Shown here one piece after another: positions 25,534 through 33,594 of a stretch of DNA of 56,347 bases (positions within the stretch are counted from its first letter, which is position 1; each line of letters starts with the position of its first letter). Where the stretch lies: contig DFGW01000213.1 of assembly GCA_002372465.1 (NCBI GenBank), positions 1-56,347 of the forward strand, read 5' to 3'. The position numbers and the translations under genes were made by a program. Origin of the DNA: Butyrivibrio sp. UBA3740 (lineage in GTDB: Bacteria; Bacillota; Clostridia; Lachnospirales; Lachnospiraceae). The notes below the pieces were generated by a model that did no database searches, was not told where the DNA came from, and saw only the letters and a program-made list of their open reading frames with translations.

Positions 25534-25545
25534 ATGATCTATTAG

Positions 25546-25570
25546 CCCCTGTCTTAGGACAGGGGTTTCT
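25546..25570 (+). terminator. Intrinsic terminator
   Basis: Perfect 8-bp stem CCCCTGTC/GACAGGGG with TTAG loop, then TTTCTTT, 12 bp after the S51/EAL gene. Confidence 0.85.
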
Positions 25571-25632
25571 TTATGGCAGATTTCGCTCTCCAAAACCGCG
25601 AAATATCCTGTCTTAATTGCCCTCGAAAATAA

Positions 25633-26160
25633 TATATTTTATTATTTGCACTGATCGCTCTTATCGTGCTGATCATTGTTGCAGGATATGTGAAGGCTCC
25701 TCCGGACAGAGCCTACATCATATCCGGAATCAGAAGGACACCAAGGATCCTTATAGGACGTGCGGGAATTAAGATCCCCTTCTTTGAAAGGGTCGACAAA
25801 TTGTATCTGGGACAGATGACTGTTGATATCAAGACAGAGCAGTCAGTTCCTACAAACGATTTCATCAATGTAAACGTAGACGCTGTTGCAAAGGCACAGG
25901 CCGACAGGGACGTAGCCATTGCACAGGCTGAAGCTGATAAAGCTGCCAACGATGCAAGAGTTCTTGCTCAGACAGAGATTGCTGAAAAGAATAACGCTCT
26001 TGCCATCAAGCAGGCAGAACTTAAGAAGGAAGCTGATACAGCCGGAGCTATTGCCGATGCTGCTTATCAGATCCAGGAACAGGAACAGCAGAAATCAATC
26101 CAGACAGCAACTGTTAATGCACAGATCGCTAAGGCTGAGAGGGAAGCAGAGCTTAAGCAA
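25633..26160 (+). pseudogene. Flotillin remnant, internally deleted and truncated
   Basis: The translated stretch starts with a membrane segment (LLFALIALIVLIIVAGYVKA) and the flotillin start PPDRAYIISG and GIKIPFFERVDKL, running to NDFINVNVDAVAK. It then jumps directly to the flotillin coiled coil (AQADRDVAIAQAEADKAAND, EIAEKNNALAIKQAELKKEA, IAKAEREAELKQ). Most of the SPFH core and the C-terminus, roughly 300 residues of a normal flotillin of about 500, are missing. There is no ribosome site; the frame opens at a GTG (25666) or off a stop at 25630-25632. It runs in frame into the GH13 gene, but the promoter between them makes a real fusion protein unlikely. Confidence 0.8.
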
Positions 26161-26167
26161 AAAACGT

Positions 26168-26196
26168 TTGACAGATATAAAAGTGCATGCTATTAT
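26168..26196 (+). promoter_or_regulatory. Strong sigma-A promoter of the GH13 gene
   Basis: Perfect -35 TTGACA (26168-26173), 17-bp spacer, TATTAT (26191-26196). Predicted transcription start is near 26203, just ahead of the operator. An AACGTT core overlapping the -35 (26163-26168) may be a second half-site of the same regulator; its centre is 52 bp from that of the main operator, about five helix turns. Confidence 0.85.
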
Positions 26197-26209
26197 ATCA
26201 AACAAGTCA

Positions 26210-26225
26210 CGGAAAACGTTTTCCG
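26210..26225. promoter_or_regulatory. LacI-family operator
   Basis: Perfect 16-bp palindrome CGGAAAACGTTTTCCG with the central CG typical of LacI/GalR-family regulators, placed directly after the transcription start and before the ribosome site GAAAGGAG. It suggests repression of the GH13 gene by a maltose- or starch-responsive LacI-type regulator. That regulator is not in the window. Confidence 0.8.
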
Positions 26226-26238
26226 AAAGGAGTTTGTT

Positions 26239-28008
26239 ATGATCAAAGCAGCAATCATGCATAAAGCCACAAGAGAATACTGTTATTGCGTCGCACCCGG
26301 TACTTTAAAGATCAGGATCACTACAGCAAAGGATGACGCAAACTCGATCATTCTTCACGGAAGGGACAAGTACGTGGACCTGGACAAGGTGGATACCAGG
26401 TTTTCTGTTCCCATGGTGAAGATTGCATCAGATGACGCCAGGGATTATTTTGAGGTGGAAGTTAAGATCGACATGTTGTGTCTTCGCTACTTCTTTGAGA
26501 TAACTGATACTCATGACCATAAGGTCTTTTTCGGAGACGATCAGTTTATGGATTATGAGCCGACTGATATTGAGGATATGTTTGACTGCCCTCAGCCTAT
26601 CAGAGAGGAGGGAGTAGCTCTTTTCCCCAAGTGGGCCGAAGGCAAGGTGGTATATCAGATATTCCCTTCAAGGTTTGCCACCTCTAAGTATGTGCCTGAG
26701 GAGCAGTGGTACAAGGCTCCCATCGCCTGGGATGACAAGCTCTTTGGCGATATCTGGGGCATTATAAACAAGCTTGATTACCTTAAGGACCTTGGTGTGG
26801 ACATCATTTACCTGACTCCCATTTTCAAAGCCAACACACAGCATAAGTACGATACCGTTGACTATTACCAGGTAGACCCTGAGTTTGGCGGAGATGAGGC
26901 CTTAAAAGAGCTTGTGACCAAGGCTCATGAGCGTGGAATGTATATCATGCTGGATGGTGTGTTCAATCATACCTCCGACAAGTTCTTTGCCTTTGAGGAT
27001 GTGGTAAAGAACGGGGAGAATTCCAGGTTCAAGGACTGGTATTTTATTGAGGAATTTCCTCTGGACAGGGGCAGCAGGGACAGAAAGCCCAACTACAAGA
27101 CCTTTGGATACTACGGTGGTATGCCCAAGTTAAACCTTACAAACAGGGATACGCTTGAATATGTAAAGGGCGTTATCTGCCACTATCTGGCAGTATATGG
27201 TATAGATGGATGGCGTCTGGATGTGGCGGATGAGATCGGTCATAAATTCTGGAAAGAGGTAAGGCTTGCGGCCAAGGGTATTAAGCCTGATGCCCTGATA
27301 GTCGGGGAAGACTGGCACATCTGCACGGACTTCCTTGAGGGGGACGAATGGGACAGCTGTATGAACTACGCCTGGTTTAAGGCCATTGGAAGGCTCTACG
27401 GTGGTAACGGCCCTATCCATGAGTTTGTATCAAAGCTTGGTCAGGTAAGGGGAAGATACCACAGCGATGTGTTCCCGCTTCTGTGGAATCTGATGGACAG
27501 CCACGACACCAAGAGATTCCTTTCCTATGCCTGTGAGGATGGAGGAAAGGGTAAGATGCTCTCAGCTGCAGCTCTGACCATGCTCTTCCCGGGGTGTCCT
27601 TTTATCTACTACGGTGATGAGATGGGAATGGAGGGCGATTACGACCCCGACAACAGAAGGGGAATGCTCTGGGATGAAGAAAAGTATGCTGATCACGGAA
27701 TGCATGAGGCATACAAAAAGCTCGCTGCCTTCAGGCACGAGCATGAGGAGCTCTGGAGAGAAGTTCCGGAGGTGGTATTTATAGATGAAGTGGAAAGGGT
27801 CATGGCATTTAAACAGGATAAACTGATCATGATCTTCAACTTAAAGGATGCTACAGTGGACCTTAGGAAGCTTAACGGACTTCTTGAGGCGGGAGTCGGC
27901 ATGTGTGATTCTGCTTCCGACAAGGGCCAGGAACTTTTGCTTAAGCTTTTCGATGAAAAGGAAAAGTGTGTGCTTGCACCCTTTGACGTTGCGGTATTTA
28001 GCCTGTAA
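26239..28008 (+). CDS. GH13 alpha-glucanase, neopullulanase/cyclomaltodextrinase type
   Basis: About 589 residues from the ATG at 26239, which follows GAAAGGAG by 6 bp. An N-terminal CBM34-like domain (about 1-130) precedes the catalytic barrel starting WAEGKVVYQIFPSRFA. Conserved GH13 regions are MLDGVFNHTSD (I), GWRLDVADEI with the nucleophile Asp (II), IVGEDWH with the acid/base Glu (III) and LMDSHDTKRF with the third acid (IV). CBM34 plus this layout fits neopullulanase, maltogenic amylase or cyclomaltodextrinase, which cut short alpha-glucans and pullulan. There is no signal peptide, so it acts inside the cell on imported oligosaccharides. The open frame extends back to 25666 only through a flotillin remnant. 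Confidence 0.9.
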   Translation: MIKAAIMHKATREYCYCVAPGTLKIRITTAKDDANSIILHGRDKYVDLDKVDTRFSVPMVKIASDDARDYFEVEVKIDMLCLRYFFEITDTHDHKVFFGDDQFMDYEPTDIEDMFDCPQPIREEGVALFPKWAEGKVVYQIFPSRFATSKYVPEEQWYKAPIAWDDKLFGDIWGIINKLDYLKDLGVDIIYLTPIFKANTQHKYDTVDYYQVDPEFGGDEALKELVTKAHERGMYIMLDGVFNHTSDKFFAFEDVVKNGENSRFKDWYFIEEFPLDRGSRDRKPNYKTFGYYGGMPKLNLTNRDTLEYVKGVICHYLAVYGIDGWRLDVADEIGHKFWKEVRLAAKGIKPDALIVGEDWHICTDFLEGDEWDSCMNYAWFKAIGRLYGGNGPIHEFVSKLGQVRGRYHSDVFPLLWNLMDSHDTKRFLSYACEDGGKGKMLSAAALTMLFPGCPFIYYGDEMGMEGDYDPDNRRGMLWDEEKYADHGMHEAYKKLAAFRHEHEELWREVPEVVFIDEVERVMAFKQDKLIMIFNLKDATVDLRKLNGLLEAGVGMCDSASDKGQELLLKLFDEKEKCVLAPFDVAVFSL

Positions 28009-28038
28009 GGCGGGTATTGATAATGACTGTGTCTACAG
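28003..28038 (+). repeat. Dispersed repeat, full copy
   Basis: CTGTAAGGCGGGTATTGATA and on to GTCTACAG, 36 bp, with short inverted ends CTGTA/TACAG. It supplies the last codon and stop of the GH13 gene and lies just before its terminator. The related full copy is at 13496-13529. Confidence 0.8.
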
Positions 28039-28047
28039 CCTGTAATA

Positions 28048-28080
28048 AAAATCCCGGGAGAGGTGGTCTCCCGGGATTTT
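28048..28080. terminator. Two-way intrinsic terminator
   Basis: Perfect 14-bp stem AAAATCCCGGGAGA/TCTCCCGGGATTTT with a 5-base loop, between the convergent GH13 and chemotaxis-receptor genes. Confidence 0.92.
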
Positions 28081-28096
28081 GCGTATATATAGATGT

Positions 28097-29569
28097 TTAT
28101 GCTTTTCTTCCGCTTCGGCTGATCTCAAGGATGTCTTTCAGGATATCCTTGGTGGATATCATATCGTTCTCGCAGTCCTTGCTGATCTCGATGCTGGACT
28201 GGGATGAAGCTGCGACCTCTTCTGAAGTTGCGGACAGGTTGCTGATGGCGTCCATAACTTTGGAATTGGCGTCTACGCAGTCATCAACATTCTGGGATAT
28301 CTGTGTGGCGCGTTCAGTAAGTTCTGCTACCTTCTCCATGATAACTTTAAATTTTTCACCGGTCTGAGCTATCATTTCACCCTGCTCATTAGCGGACTCG
28401 ACGCTTCTTTCCATGTTGCCGGATGCAAGGTTGACTTTTCCGATGAGGTCATCGATGGTTGATGCAATCTGCTCTGCAGACTCCTTGGTGTGTTCTGAAA
28501 GGGCGCGGATCTCATCTGCAACTACCGCAAAGCCTTTTCCTGCATCGCCGGCTCTTGCTGCCTCGATGGAAGCGTTCAGCGCAAGAAGATTGGTCTGGCT
28601 GGAAATGCTGAGGATTGTGTCTACAATTTCTTTTACGGTGCCGGCGGAATGCTGGAGGTTGGAGGTCATCTCGGCTGTCTCCGCATTTATTGTGGAAGCT
28701 TCGTCTGACTTGGACTGAAGCTGCTTGACAAGAGAGTTGCCCTCGCCTATATTCTCTGTTACCTCGTCGGCATTCTTTCGCATTTCCCGGGACTGCTCTG
28801 CTATGTTTTCAAGGGATTCAGTGATATTGGAGTTCATCTCGGTCTGGGTCTGGATAGCCTCGGCGGTCATTGTAACCGACTGGGAAATCTGATCTGAAGC
28901 CTCCGCTGTCGCACTTACCTTCTCAGAAAGCGCCTCCATGGATTCATTGGCATCCTCGAGTTTTTCAGCAATCTGCTCACCGATGGACTGGATGACTTCA
29001 GCGTCCTTTTGCTGCTTAAGTGCTGCTTCCTGTATTTCCTCAAGGGTTTCCTGATTTTGCTTTGTGCTAAGGCGAACATAGAAGATCGCCATCAGTGCCA
29101 GGAGAAGTGCAAAGACCAGATCGGTAAGCACCATGTTCTTCCTGGATTCGGGATCTGCTGAATATACTAAGTAAAGTGGAACGTACAAAGCGTTTATTCC
29201 CACCACAATTGCTGAAAAAATACTGGTGAGTTTAAGATCTGAATAAAGCAGGGAAAGGATGCAGATGCCGGGACCGAAAGCCCACATATATGGCACATGA
29301 ATGCTGCCTATCATAACTACCAGGTAAGCTATGCTGATGCTTGCCAGAGTAATGAGCTGGCCGGTCTTCTTTGTTCTGAATACCAGGTAGGCCCAAATCT
29401 GTGCTGCAACAAAAATAATCTGAAGAACCAACATGACAGGAGTTGTCATGAAGCCTTCTCTTCCGGCCCGGTAAATCACTGTAGACATCAGCATGAATGC
29501 CTGAATGATCAAGGCAAACTTAAATGCAAGACTGTTGCTTTCTAAGATGTGTTTATCCTGTAAACTCAT
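28097..29569 (-). CDS. Methyl-accepting chemotaxis protein
   Basis: About 490 residues. Five or six closely spaced hydrophobic segments (residues about 20-180) form an integral membrane sensor with no large outside domain. A coiled-coil signalling domain follows, with the conserved hairpin tip [20 protein letters not shown] and [14 protein letters not shown]. The membrane-embedded input differs from the usual two-helix receptor and suits sensing of membrane state, small molecules or energy. There is no clear HAMP domain. The ATG at 29569 has GGGAG 8 bp upstream; an earlier ATG (29584) lacks spacing. It stands alone. Confidence 0.9.
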   Translation of the reverse strand: MSLQDKHILESNSLAFKFALIIQAFMLMSTVIYRAGREGFMTTPVMLVLQIIFVAAQIWAYLVFRTKKTGQLITLASISIAYLVVMIGSIHVPYMWAFGPGICILSLLYSDLKLTSIFSAIVVGINALYVPLYLVYSADPESRKNMVLTDLVFALLLALMAIFYVRLSTKQNQETLEEIQEAALKQQKDAEVIQSIGEQIAEKLEDANESMEALSEKVSATAEASDQISQSVTMTAEAIQTQTEMNSNITESLENIAEQSREMRKNADEVTENIGEGNSLVKQLQSKSDEASTINAETAEMTSNLQHSAGTVKEIVDTILSISSQTNLLALNASIEAARAGDAGKGFAVVADEIRALSEHTKESAEQIASTIDDLIGKVNLASGNMERSVESANEQGEMIAQTGEKFKVIMEKVAELTERATQISQNVDDCVDANSKVMDAISNLSATSEEVAASSQSSIEISKDCENDMISTKDILKDILEISRSGRKA

Positions 29570-29700
29570 ATGTTTTTCTCCCATTTCCTGTGAATATAGC
29601 CATATGCTCTTATTGTAATTTTAAACTTTTTTACGACTTGAATTCAATAAAAAAACGATTAAATATGCATTGGGTTCAGATGCCCTGGACCTTAAGAAAT

Positions 29701-29729
29701 TTGCATTGGTACTTTATTGGGGATATACT
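29701..29729 (+). promoter_or_regulatory. Probable sigma-A promoter of the 29764 lipoprotein
   Basis: TTGCAT (29701-29706), 17-bp spacer, TATACT (29724-29729), 34 bp before the start codon. Confidence 0.6.
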
Positions 29730-29763
29730 TTGAAAGTATGTTTTTGGATGAGGAGGAATTATT

Positions 29764-30783
29764 ATGAAGAAGAAAATTGTAAGATTTATACTGCCTGCTA
29801 TGCTTGCATCGATGCTTATGGCAGGATGCGGAAAGGATACTTCCGGGGTTTCCGGAGTGCAGTTTGAAGCTGTCGGGGGAGATGAGAGTGCCCAAAGTTC
29901 AGAAAATGCAGAGACAGGCGCTGAAGATGCAGGTACAAACACCGGTGATGCAGGGGCAGAAGCTGAAGGAGGCGTAAGTAATGAAGGACAGGGGAGCCAG
30001 CTTTACGAAGATTTCCTTTCCGGCAATGCAAAGGCAAAGTTTACCGGAGAGGCAGACCTGGCCAGCTATATTAATCTTGGGAATGTCCTTAAAGAAGGAG
30101 AATCCTACACTCTGGAAGAGATCATCAGGAATTGTGAAAATGGTGATGACACCGGTAATTATCCATATACCGGAGACCAGAGTCACAGATATATCGACTG
30201 CGGAAAGGATGGAAATCAGGAGCTTTTAGTAGAACTTGGTTTTGACTCGGAGTTCACCCTTGAAATGATCGTCAAAGATATGGGCGGAGAGCTTGATATC
30301 ATCTACAGCCGTGACCAGTGGTCAAGAAGCGGTCTTGAAATTGCAGACGACGGAACTATTGAGAGCTACGGCTCAGGCGGAGCTACCGTTCATGGTTATG
30401 ACAAGGCATATATTGATGCAGCAGGAAAATATCACTTCTTTTACGGTAGTGAAGAGTATGGCTGCCCTTATTCCTATTACGCCGTAAAGGATGGCAACTA
30501 TGTGGTTCTTGACTTTGAGGGTCTCAATGCAGAGCAGTTCATGGTGATCTCCTACTGGACTTCTGAAGAAGAAACCCATGATTGCTATTACACACTCTGC
30601 GAGCTGGATCCTGACTACAATATTAGCTATAGCGACGAGCTCTATCTGGATTCAAATCCCTTCAAGCAGAAATTTGACGAAGCAGGAATACCTGTCAGCA
30701 CCGTTGATGAAGTGACACAGCTACTGAAGGAGAGAGCATCACAAATAGGCTATCCGATTGCTGCAGATTTCAGCTTGAGATAA
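29764..30783 (+). CDS. Hypothetical lipoprotein, 339 aa
   Basis: Lipoprotein signal (FILPAMLASMLMAGC, lipobox Cys22), then an acidic, low-complexity linker to about residue 75, then a folded domain of about 260 residues. The stretch HRYIDCGKDGNQELLVEL has the D-x-x-x-D-G-N-x-E calcium-loop look seen in many exported Lachnospiraceae proteins. The rest is tyrosine- and acid-rich with many short strands. No family recognised. GAGGAGGAAT is the ribosome site, and it has its own promoter. Confidence 0.75.
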   Translation: MKKKIVRFILPAMLASMLMAGCGKDTSGVSGVQFEAVGGDESAQSSENAETGAEDAGTNTGDAGAEAEGGVSNEGQGSQLYEDFLSGNAKAKFTGEADLASYINLGNVLKEGESYTLEEIIRNCENGDDTGNYPYTGDQSHRYIDCGKDGNQELLVELGFDSEFTLEMIVKDMGGELDIIYSRDQWSRSGLEIADDGTIESYGSGGATVHGYDKAYIDAAGKYHFFYGSEEYGCPYSYYAVKDGNYVVLDFEGLNAEQFMVISYWTSEEETHDCYYTLCELDPDYNISYSDELYLDSNPFKQKFDEAGIPVSTVDEVTQLLKERASQIGYPIAADFSLR

Positions 30784-30848
30784 CAGTTATTGACTTGTCT
30801 ATTTCGCATTTGTGATCAAAAACGGAAAATGTAAAGAAAACAAAAGCT

Positions 30849-31034
30849 TCAGAAAATGAAAACAATGGCCAGTGCTATAAGAGCTACAATGCCTACTGAT
30901 ACAGAGATCAGTCTTTCGGCAATCCTGAATGCAGCAGAAGAATCAACATACTTGCCATTGATCATTACAGTATCAATGATACGCTGGTTGCGTTTGTGAA
31001 CTTGTGTTACTTTTGCGTTGTTTTGGCCTTTCAT
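30849..31034 (-). CDS. Small membrane protein, 61 aa
   Basis: A 61-residue protein with a polar, basic N-terminus (NNAKVTQVHKRNQRIID) and one C-terminal membrane segment (LISVSVGIVALIALAIVFIF), so it should be tail-anchored. No family recognised. AGGGGGTTCC lies somewhat far (about 13 bp) upstream of the ATG. The composition and clean single helix make it a likely real gene, but support is limited. Confidence 0.55.
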   Translation of the reverse strand: MKGQNNAKVTQVHKRNQRIIDTVMINGKYVDSSAAFRIAERLISVSVGIVALIALAIVFIF

Positions 31035-31344
31035 GGAAAAAGGAACCCCCTATTTTTTATTTCCTTATCAACCCCACGTAGTATATATTATGTCGAAATT
31101 GTGTCCGTCATCTGTTGACAAAATAAAGAAAAAATAAAATTATAATAAAGATAGGATTAACACCGCTCTGGGAGCGGGATTGAAGTCCTAATTGTCAAAT
31201 TCTTGCAATTTTAGCAAAATAACCACGTCCAAATGGCTCAAATTACTATGTAAACGAGTTGGACCTGACCTTATAATCATTGATATAAGAAACAGGGAAA
31301 ACTTGAACATATAATTTTTTAACATTATTAGAGAGGTGAAAGTT
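31035..31344. other. Intergenic region with possible leader structures
   Basis: No gene is seen. It holds TTGACA (31115-31120) and TATAAT (31141-31146) but with a 20-bp spacer, which is longer than normal. After it come a 6-bp hairpin CCGCTC/GAGCGG near 31164 and a GTCCAA/TTGGAC pair further on, suggesting a structured leader for the PspC gene. Confidence 0.4.
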
Positions 31345-31629
31345 ATGAATGGAAAAAAGTTGTATAAGAGTCGCGACAAAAAGATCTGTGGTGTTTGCGG
31401 AGGAATCGCTGAATACTTTGACATCGATCCTACAGTTGTAAGAATTGTATGGGCGCTGGCAGCATTCTCAACAGGAATCGGAGTTGCAGCATATATCATT
31501 GCAGCCATCATTATGAATGATTATCCTGCTGATGATGTGGTTGTAGATACAGAATATAAGTACACAGAACCCGAGACAAGCTATGAACCCGATTCAGATA
31601 CGATCAAGGGTTTCAAGCCTGAGGACTAA
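31345..31629 (+). CDS. PspC-domain protein
   Basis: A 94-residue PspC-family membrane protein. The conserved start KLYKSRDKKICGVCGGIAEY and FDIDPTVVRIVW are near-canonical, followed by one or two membrane segments (ALAAFSTGIGVAAYIIAAI) and an acidic tail. PspC proteins sense or respond to envelope stress, and in Firmicutes often stand alone as here. The GTG at 31336 is in the GAGAGGTG ribosome site, so the ATG at 31345 is chosen. Confidence 0.9.
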   Translation: MNGKKLYKSRDKKICGVCGGIAEYFDIDPTVVRIVWALAAFSTGIGVAAYIIAAIIMNDYPADDVVVDTEYKYTEPETSYEPDSDTIKGFKPED

Positions 31630-31674
31630 TAGCTGATTACCCCCGGATAACATAAATACCTCGAAAGACACGGA

Positions 31675-31720
31675 GGGAGCCAGGATAGTGCATCGCACTT
31701 CCCGGCTCCCTTTCTGTTTT
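31675..31720 (+). terminator. Intrinsic terminator
   Basis: Seven-base-pair stem GGGAGCC/GGCTCCC with an inner GTGC/GCAC hairpin, then TTTCTGTTTT. Ends the PspC transcript. Confidence 0.75.
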
Positions 31721-31757
31721 GCCCGTGGCAGCAGATTTGCTCAGCGTCAGGGTTAAG

Positions 31758-31808
31758 GTGTCAAAATGTCAAAATAAAATTGACACTGCTTTGCTACGAT
31801 AATATAAT
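31758..31808 (+). promoter_or_regulatory. Consensus promoter with overlapping inverted-repeat operator
   Basis: Perfect TTGACA (31780-31785), 17-bp spacer, perfect TATAAT (31803-31808). Upstream and overlapping the -35 are GTGTCAA (31758-31764) and TGTCAA (31767-31772), both inverted matches to TTGACAC at 31780-31786. A perfect promoter usually needs a repressor; this layout suggests that repressor-site overlap, possibly bound by the HTH protein encoded just downstream. Confidence 0.85.
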
Positions 31809-31844
31809 TGTGTCATAAAGATTTTGGCACAGGAGAAACGAGCT

Positions 31845-32162
31845 ATGATCACAACACTTGAAGATGCTTTAATTAGAATTGAAGAGCTTGAGGAAGAGAA
31901 CACTAAGCTTAAAAAAGAGCTTGAATATTTTAAGAGCAAAAAGTTTGCCGGCAGACAAAAGCATGATGAGCATTGGATGCGATCATATAACGACTTCGTG
32001 ATTCAATATGAAGGCGGTATGACAATCATGGAGATAGTAAATCAGGGTGCAATCAGTCGTAGGACTGCATACAGATATAAGGCTTGTTATGAGGAAATGA
32101 AAAATATGCAGGAATATTCTGGGGGGGATAGAAATGGGGAGAAAGAAAAAAGAGGAAATTGA
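31845..32162 (+). CDS. Small coiled-coil / helix-turn-helix protein
   Basis: About 105 residues. An N-terminal coiled coil (LIRIEELEEENTKLKKELEY) is followed by a helix-turn-helix (GGMTIMEIVNQGAISRRTAY) resembling the resolvase/DNA-invertase type. It probably binds DNA as a dimer. The ATG at 31845 follows CAGGAGAAAC. It is driven by the consensus promoter at 31780 and could bind its own operator there. A run of seven G (32121-32127) in its last codons serves as the ribosome site of the overlapping ORF6N fragment. Confidence 0.7.
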   Translation: MITTLEDALIRIEELEEENTKLKKELEYFKSKKFAGRQKHDEHWMRSYNDFVIQYEGGMTIMEIVNQGAISRRTAYRYKACYEEMKNMQEYSGGDRNGEKEKRGN

Positions 32163-32701
32163 GAATACGGAAATAGAGGTAATCGATATCACAGAGGAAC
32201 TTCTTAGCGAAAAGATGTACGTAGTTCGGGGAGTTAAAGTGATGTTGGATTCGGATTTGGCTGAGATATACGGATATACAACAAAAGCATTTAATCAGCA
32301 GGTTAAAAACAATAGTAAAAAGTTTGAAGCTGATTTCCGATTTCAAATGACATGGGATGAAGTTGATGAACTTTCAAGGTCAAAAAACTTGACCTTGAAT
32401 AAGGATGGTCGCGGAAATAATGTATAATACTTACCATGGTGTTTTACTGAAAGTGGAGTTTAAGGATTTTTGTAAAGAATATCCGGGGATAAATATCACT
32501 ATGCAACGCACCGGTGGCGTGTTCCATGACAGGTTCATAGTGCTGGACTATGGAACAAAGAATGAAAGAGTCTTTCTTTGCGGAGCCTCATCAAAGGATG
32601 CTGGAGCAAGAATAACGAGTATTGTAGAGGACTATGGAATACAAAAGTATGATTTAATTATTCAAACGCTTTTGAAAAATGCAACATTGGTGCTTCCGTA
32701 A
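32134..32701 (+). pseudogene. Broken ORF6N-domain gene
   Basis: The first part (32134-32427) encodes a clear ORF6N start: KMYVVRGVKVMLDSDLAEIY, TTKAFNQQVKNNSKKF, then a stop after GRGNN. The second part continues in another frame (about 32425-32701) with YHGVLLKVEFKDFCKEYPGI, HDRFIVLDYG and CGASSKDAG, which match the C-terminal, phospholipase-D-like HDRF region seen in full-length proteins of this type. The middle is missing and the frame is shifted, so a deletion joined the two ends near 32420. ORF6N proteins are found on phages and mobile elements as antirepressor-like DNA-binding proteins. No integrase or other phage gene is near. Confidence 0.8.
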
Positions 32702-32751
32702 GATATGAAGGCATCCATGATGCGATTATCATTTGGGAGGAGTTATAAGAG

Positions 32752-33549
32752 TTGAAACAATCGCTTTTTATACCAAAGATTAGAATATTGTGGGGAGCAT
32801 TGGCAATATTGAGTCTTGCCTATTCCCTGATGGTCTTTCTGGTGGCCAGCGGGACTATGTCTTTTACTATATGGCTTGCTGCAGCTGCTTTTTTTGGACT
32901 ATGCTTTTATCTGGCGGGAGAAGGCAGATGGCTCAAAGTTCCCAAGGGGATCAGGACAGTGGCCTACCTGGTTATTGGCATCATAGCACTGGCTTTTGTG
33001 ATATGCCAGATAGCAATTCTTTCGCATTTCTTTGATAAGGGAGAGCCGGATCTTGACTATGTAATTGTCCTTGGGGCGCAGATGCGTGAAAGTGGTCCCA
33101 GCGTCATCTACAGATACAGGCTTGAAAAGGCCTGCGCATATCTTAAGGAAAATGAAGATACCATTTGCATTACCACCGGCGGAACAGGGCCAAATGAAAA
33201 TATCAGTGAGGGAGAGGGAGGAAAAGAGTATCTTATTTCCCTTGGAATCCCTAAAGAGCGGATCATCGCCGAGACCGAATCTTTGGATACGGCAGCCAAT
33301 ATATCAAATGCCCTTGAGATAATAAAAGAAGCTGAGGGCACGGACCGGGACCTTAAACTCGGCATAGTAACCAACGGCTTTCATGTCTTTCGCGGAGTTG
33401 GCATCGCCAGGAAAATGACGGACGCCAAAGTCTGCGGAATAGCAGCATATATGCAGTTTCGTTTTATCCCCAACAACATGGTCAGGGAGTGTTTCGGAAT
33501 AATAAGAGACCTGATAGCTGTTGGCAGTGCGATAACCGCCATTTATTAA
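32752..33549 (+). CDS. YdcF/SanA-like DUF218 membrane protein
   Basis: A 265-residue protein with three N-terminal membrane segments (to about residue 90) and a C-terminal DUF218 domain: DYVIVLGAQMRESGPSVIYR, ITTGGTGPNENISEG, ETESLDTAANI, then TNGFHVFRG. The DUF218 fold is linked to cell-envelope integrity and undecaprenyl-carrier or peptidoglycan metabolism (SanA, ElyC). It starts at TTG, 10 bp after GGAGG; no ATG gives a better site. The rsmH-family gene follows 45 bp later. Confidence 0.82.
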   Translation: MKQSLFIPKIRILWGALAILSLAYSLMVFLVASGTMSFTIWLAAAAFFGLCFYLAGEGRWLKVPKGIRTVAYLVIGIIALAFVICQIAILSHFFDKGEPDLDYVIVLGAQMRESGPSVIYRYRLEKACAYLKENEDTICITTGGTGPNENISEGEGGKEYLISLGIPKERIIAETESLDTAANISNALEIIKEAEGTDRDLKLGIVTNGFHVFRGVGIARKMTDAKVCGIAAYMQFRFIPNNMVRECFGIIRDLIAVGSAITAIY

Positions 33550-33594
33550 AATATGAAAAATTGATAACCAGACACAAAAAAGAAACGGTGAAAT

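Noticed and set aside
25666..28008. 780-residue flotillin-GH13 fusion protein
   Set aside because: A full promoter, operator and ribosome site lie at the junction, the flotillin part is internally deleted and the upstream start lacks a ribosome site. A separate GH13 gene and a pseudogene explain it better.
31155..31185. CRISPR-repeat-like sequence (CCGCTCTGGGAGCGGGATTG)
   Set aside because: It resembles the end of a type I-C repeat with a GGATTGAA tail, but it occurs once, has no spacers and no cas gene is near.
31758..32701. Prophage or integrative element
   Set aside because: Only one HTH gene and a broken ORF6N gene are phage-like; no integrase, capsid, terminase or attachment-site pair is seen.
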